Assembly: GCA_025463765.1 (NCBI GenBank)
Contig: JAODBC010000077.1
Coordinates: 1 to 36,663, forward strand
DNA: 36,663 nucleotides
Reading direction: 5' to 3'
DNA from: Subtercola sp.
Lineage (GTDB): Bacteria > Actinomycetota > Actinomycetes > Actinomycetales > Microbacteriaceae
The notes under the pieces were generated by a model. It saw only the letters and a list, made by a program, of their open reading frames with translations, searched no databases and had not been told where the DNA came from. The translations under genes were made by a program, and so were the position numbers. Shown here piece after piece: positions 36,466 through 36,663 of this stretch (positions are counted from its first letter, which is position 1; each line of letters begins with the position of its first letter).

Positions 36466-36663
36466 ATGCAGTTGAAGAACGACGTGGTACTGGTCTCCGG
36501 TGCCATCCGAGGCTTTGGCGCAGTGTTGGTCGCGCTGCTCAAGGAGCGTGGAGCGGCCAAGATCTACGCGGCCTCCCGCACTCCGAGCGCCGTCGACGTG
36601 CACGGCGTCGAGCCCATCCACCTCGACATCACAGACCCTTCGCAGGTGCGGGCCGTCGCCGAC
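36466..36663 (+). CDS. Short-chain dehydrogenase/reductase (partial, cut by window end)
   Basis: The first 66 residues of an SDR. The N-terminal beta strand and NAD(P)-binding loop read VVLVSGAIRGFG, a variant of TGxxxGxG with Ser and Arg, followed by IYAASRTPS (second strand; the Arg favours NADP) and HLDITDPSQV (the conserved Asp of the adenine pocket). The ATG follows 'aaagaga', a weak ribosome site. The catalytic Ser-Tyr-Lys part lies outside the window. It is divergent from tetR and probably repressed by it. Confidence 0.9.
   Translation, partial: MQLKNDVVLVSGAIRGFGAVLVALLKERGAAKIYAASRTPSAVDVHGVEPIHLDITDPSQVRAVAD

Noticed and set aside
35759..36475. 238-codon plus-strand open frame opposite tetR
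   Set aside because: It is the antisense shadow of the clear TetR gene and of the promoter region, with no recognisable motif.

Overview
The window reads as chromosomal DNA of a high-G+C actinobacterium, most likely of the family Microbacteriaceae. The codon use is strongly G/C-ending. The gene order from the HAD phosphatase to der matches the Mycobacterium tuberculosis Rv1692-Rv1713 block. ArgG is of the long E. coli-like class, and -10 boxes of the TAnnnT type sit directly in front of several start codons. Genus and species cannot be read from the sequence.

Layout. (a) 1-463: the end of an rRNA operon (3' end of 23S, then 5S and a strong hairpin terminator). (b) 543-11976, plus strand: TPR protein, HAD phosphatase, a small conserved ORF, tlyA, nadK, recN, a LysM lipoprotein, an MFS exporter, pyrG, a NUDIX hydrolase and xerD. 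Many of these genes overlap by a few bases. (c) 11977-12604: a gene-free stretch built from a 121-bp inverted repeat pair, a third broken copy, a central long hairpin and a 20-bp tandem repeat. (d) argG on the minus strand, then parA-scpA-scpB-rluB-tyrA-cmk-der on the plus strand. These cover chromosome segregation and condensation, rRNA pseudouridylation, tyrosine and CTP/dCTP precursor supply, and ribosome assembly. (e) lysG (minus) and lysE (plus), a divergent basic amino acid export pair. lysG carries an in-frame palindromic element and a 6-bp-period tract.

(f) 22925-33168: the most unusual part, a four-gene, translationally coupled operon. It encodes a small three-helix membrane protein, a 921-residue exported and membrane-anchored von Willebrand A (vWA) protein, a 1137-residue tubulin/FtsZ-like protein and a 1155-residue membrane protein with a C-terminal cysteine cluster. 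The pairing of tubulin-like and vWA proteins matches a predicted, essentially uncharacterised membrane-remodelling system. The partner genes seen here look specific to this lineage.

(g) 33169-36663: a perfect 17-bp-stem palindrome related to the one inside lysG, a MOSC protein, a DUF2252 protein (minus), tRNA-Pro(GGG) with a hairpin terminator, a TetR regulator (minus), and the start of a divergent short-chain dehydrogenase cut by the window end.

No CRISPR array, transposase or prophage gene was seen. All functions are read from motifs and gene order by eye; no database search was run.
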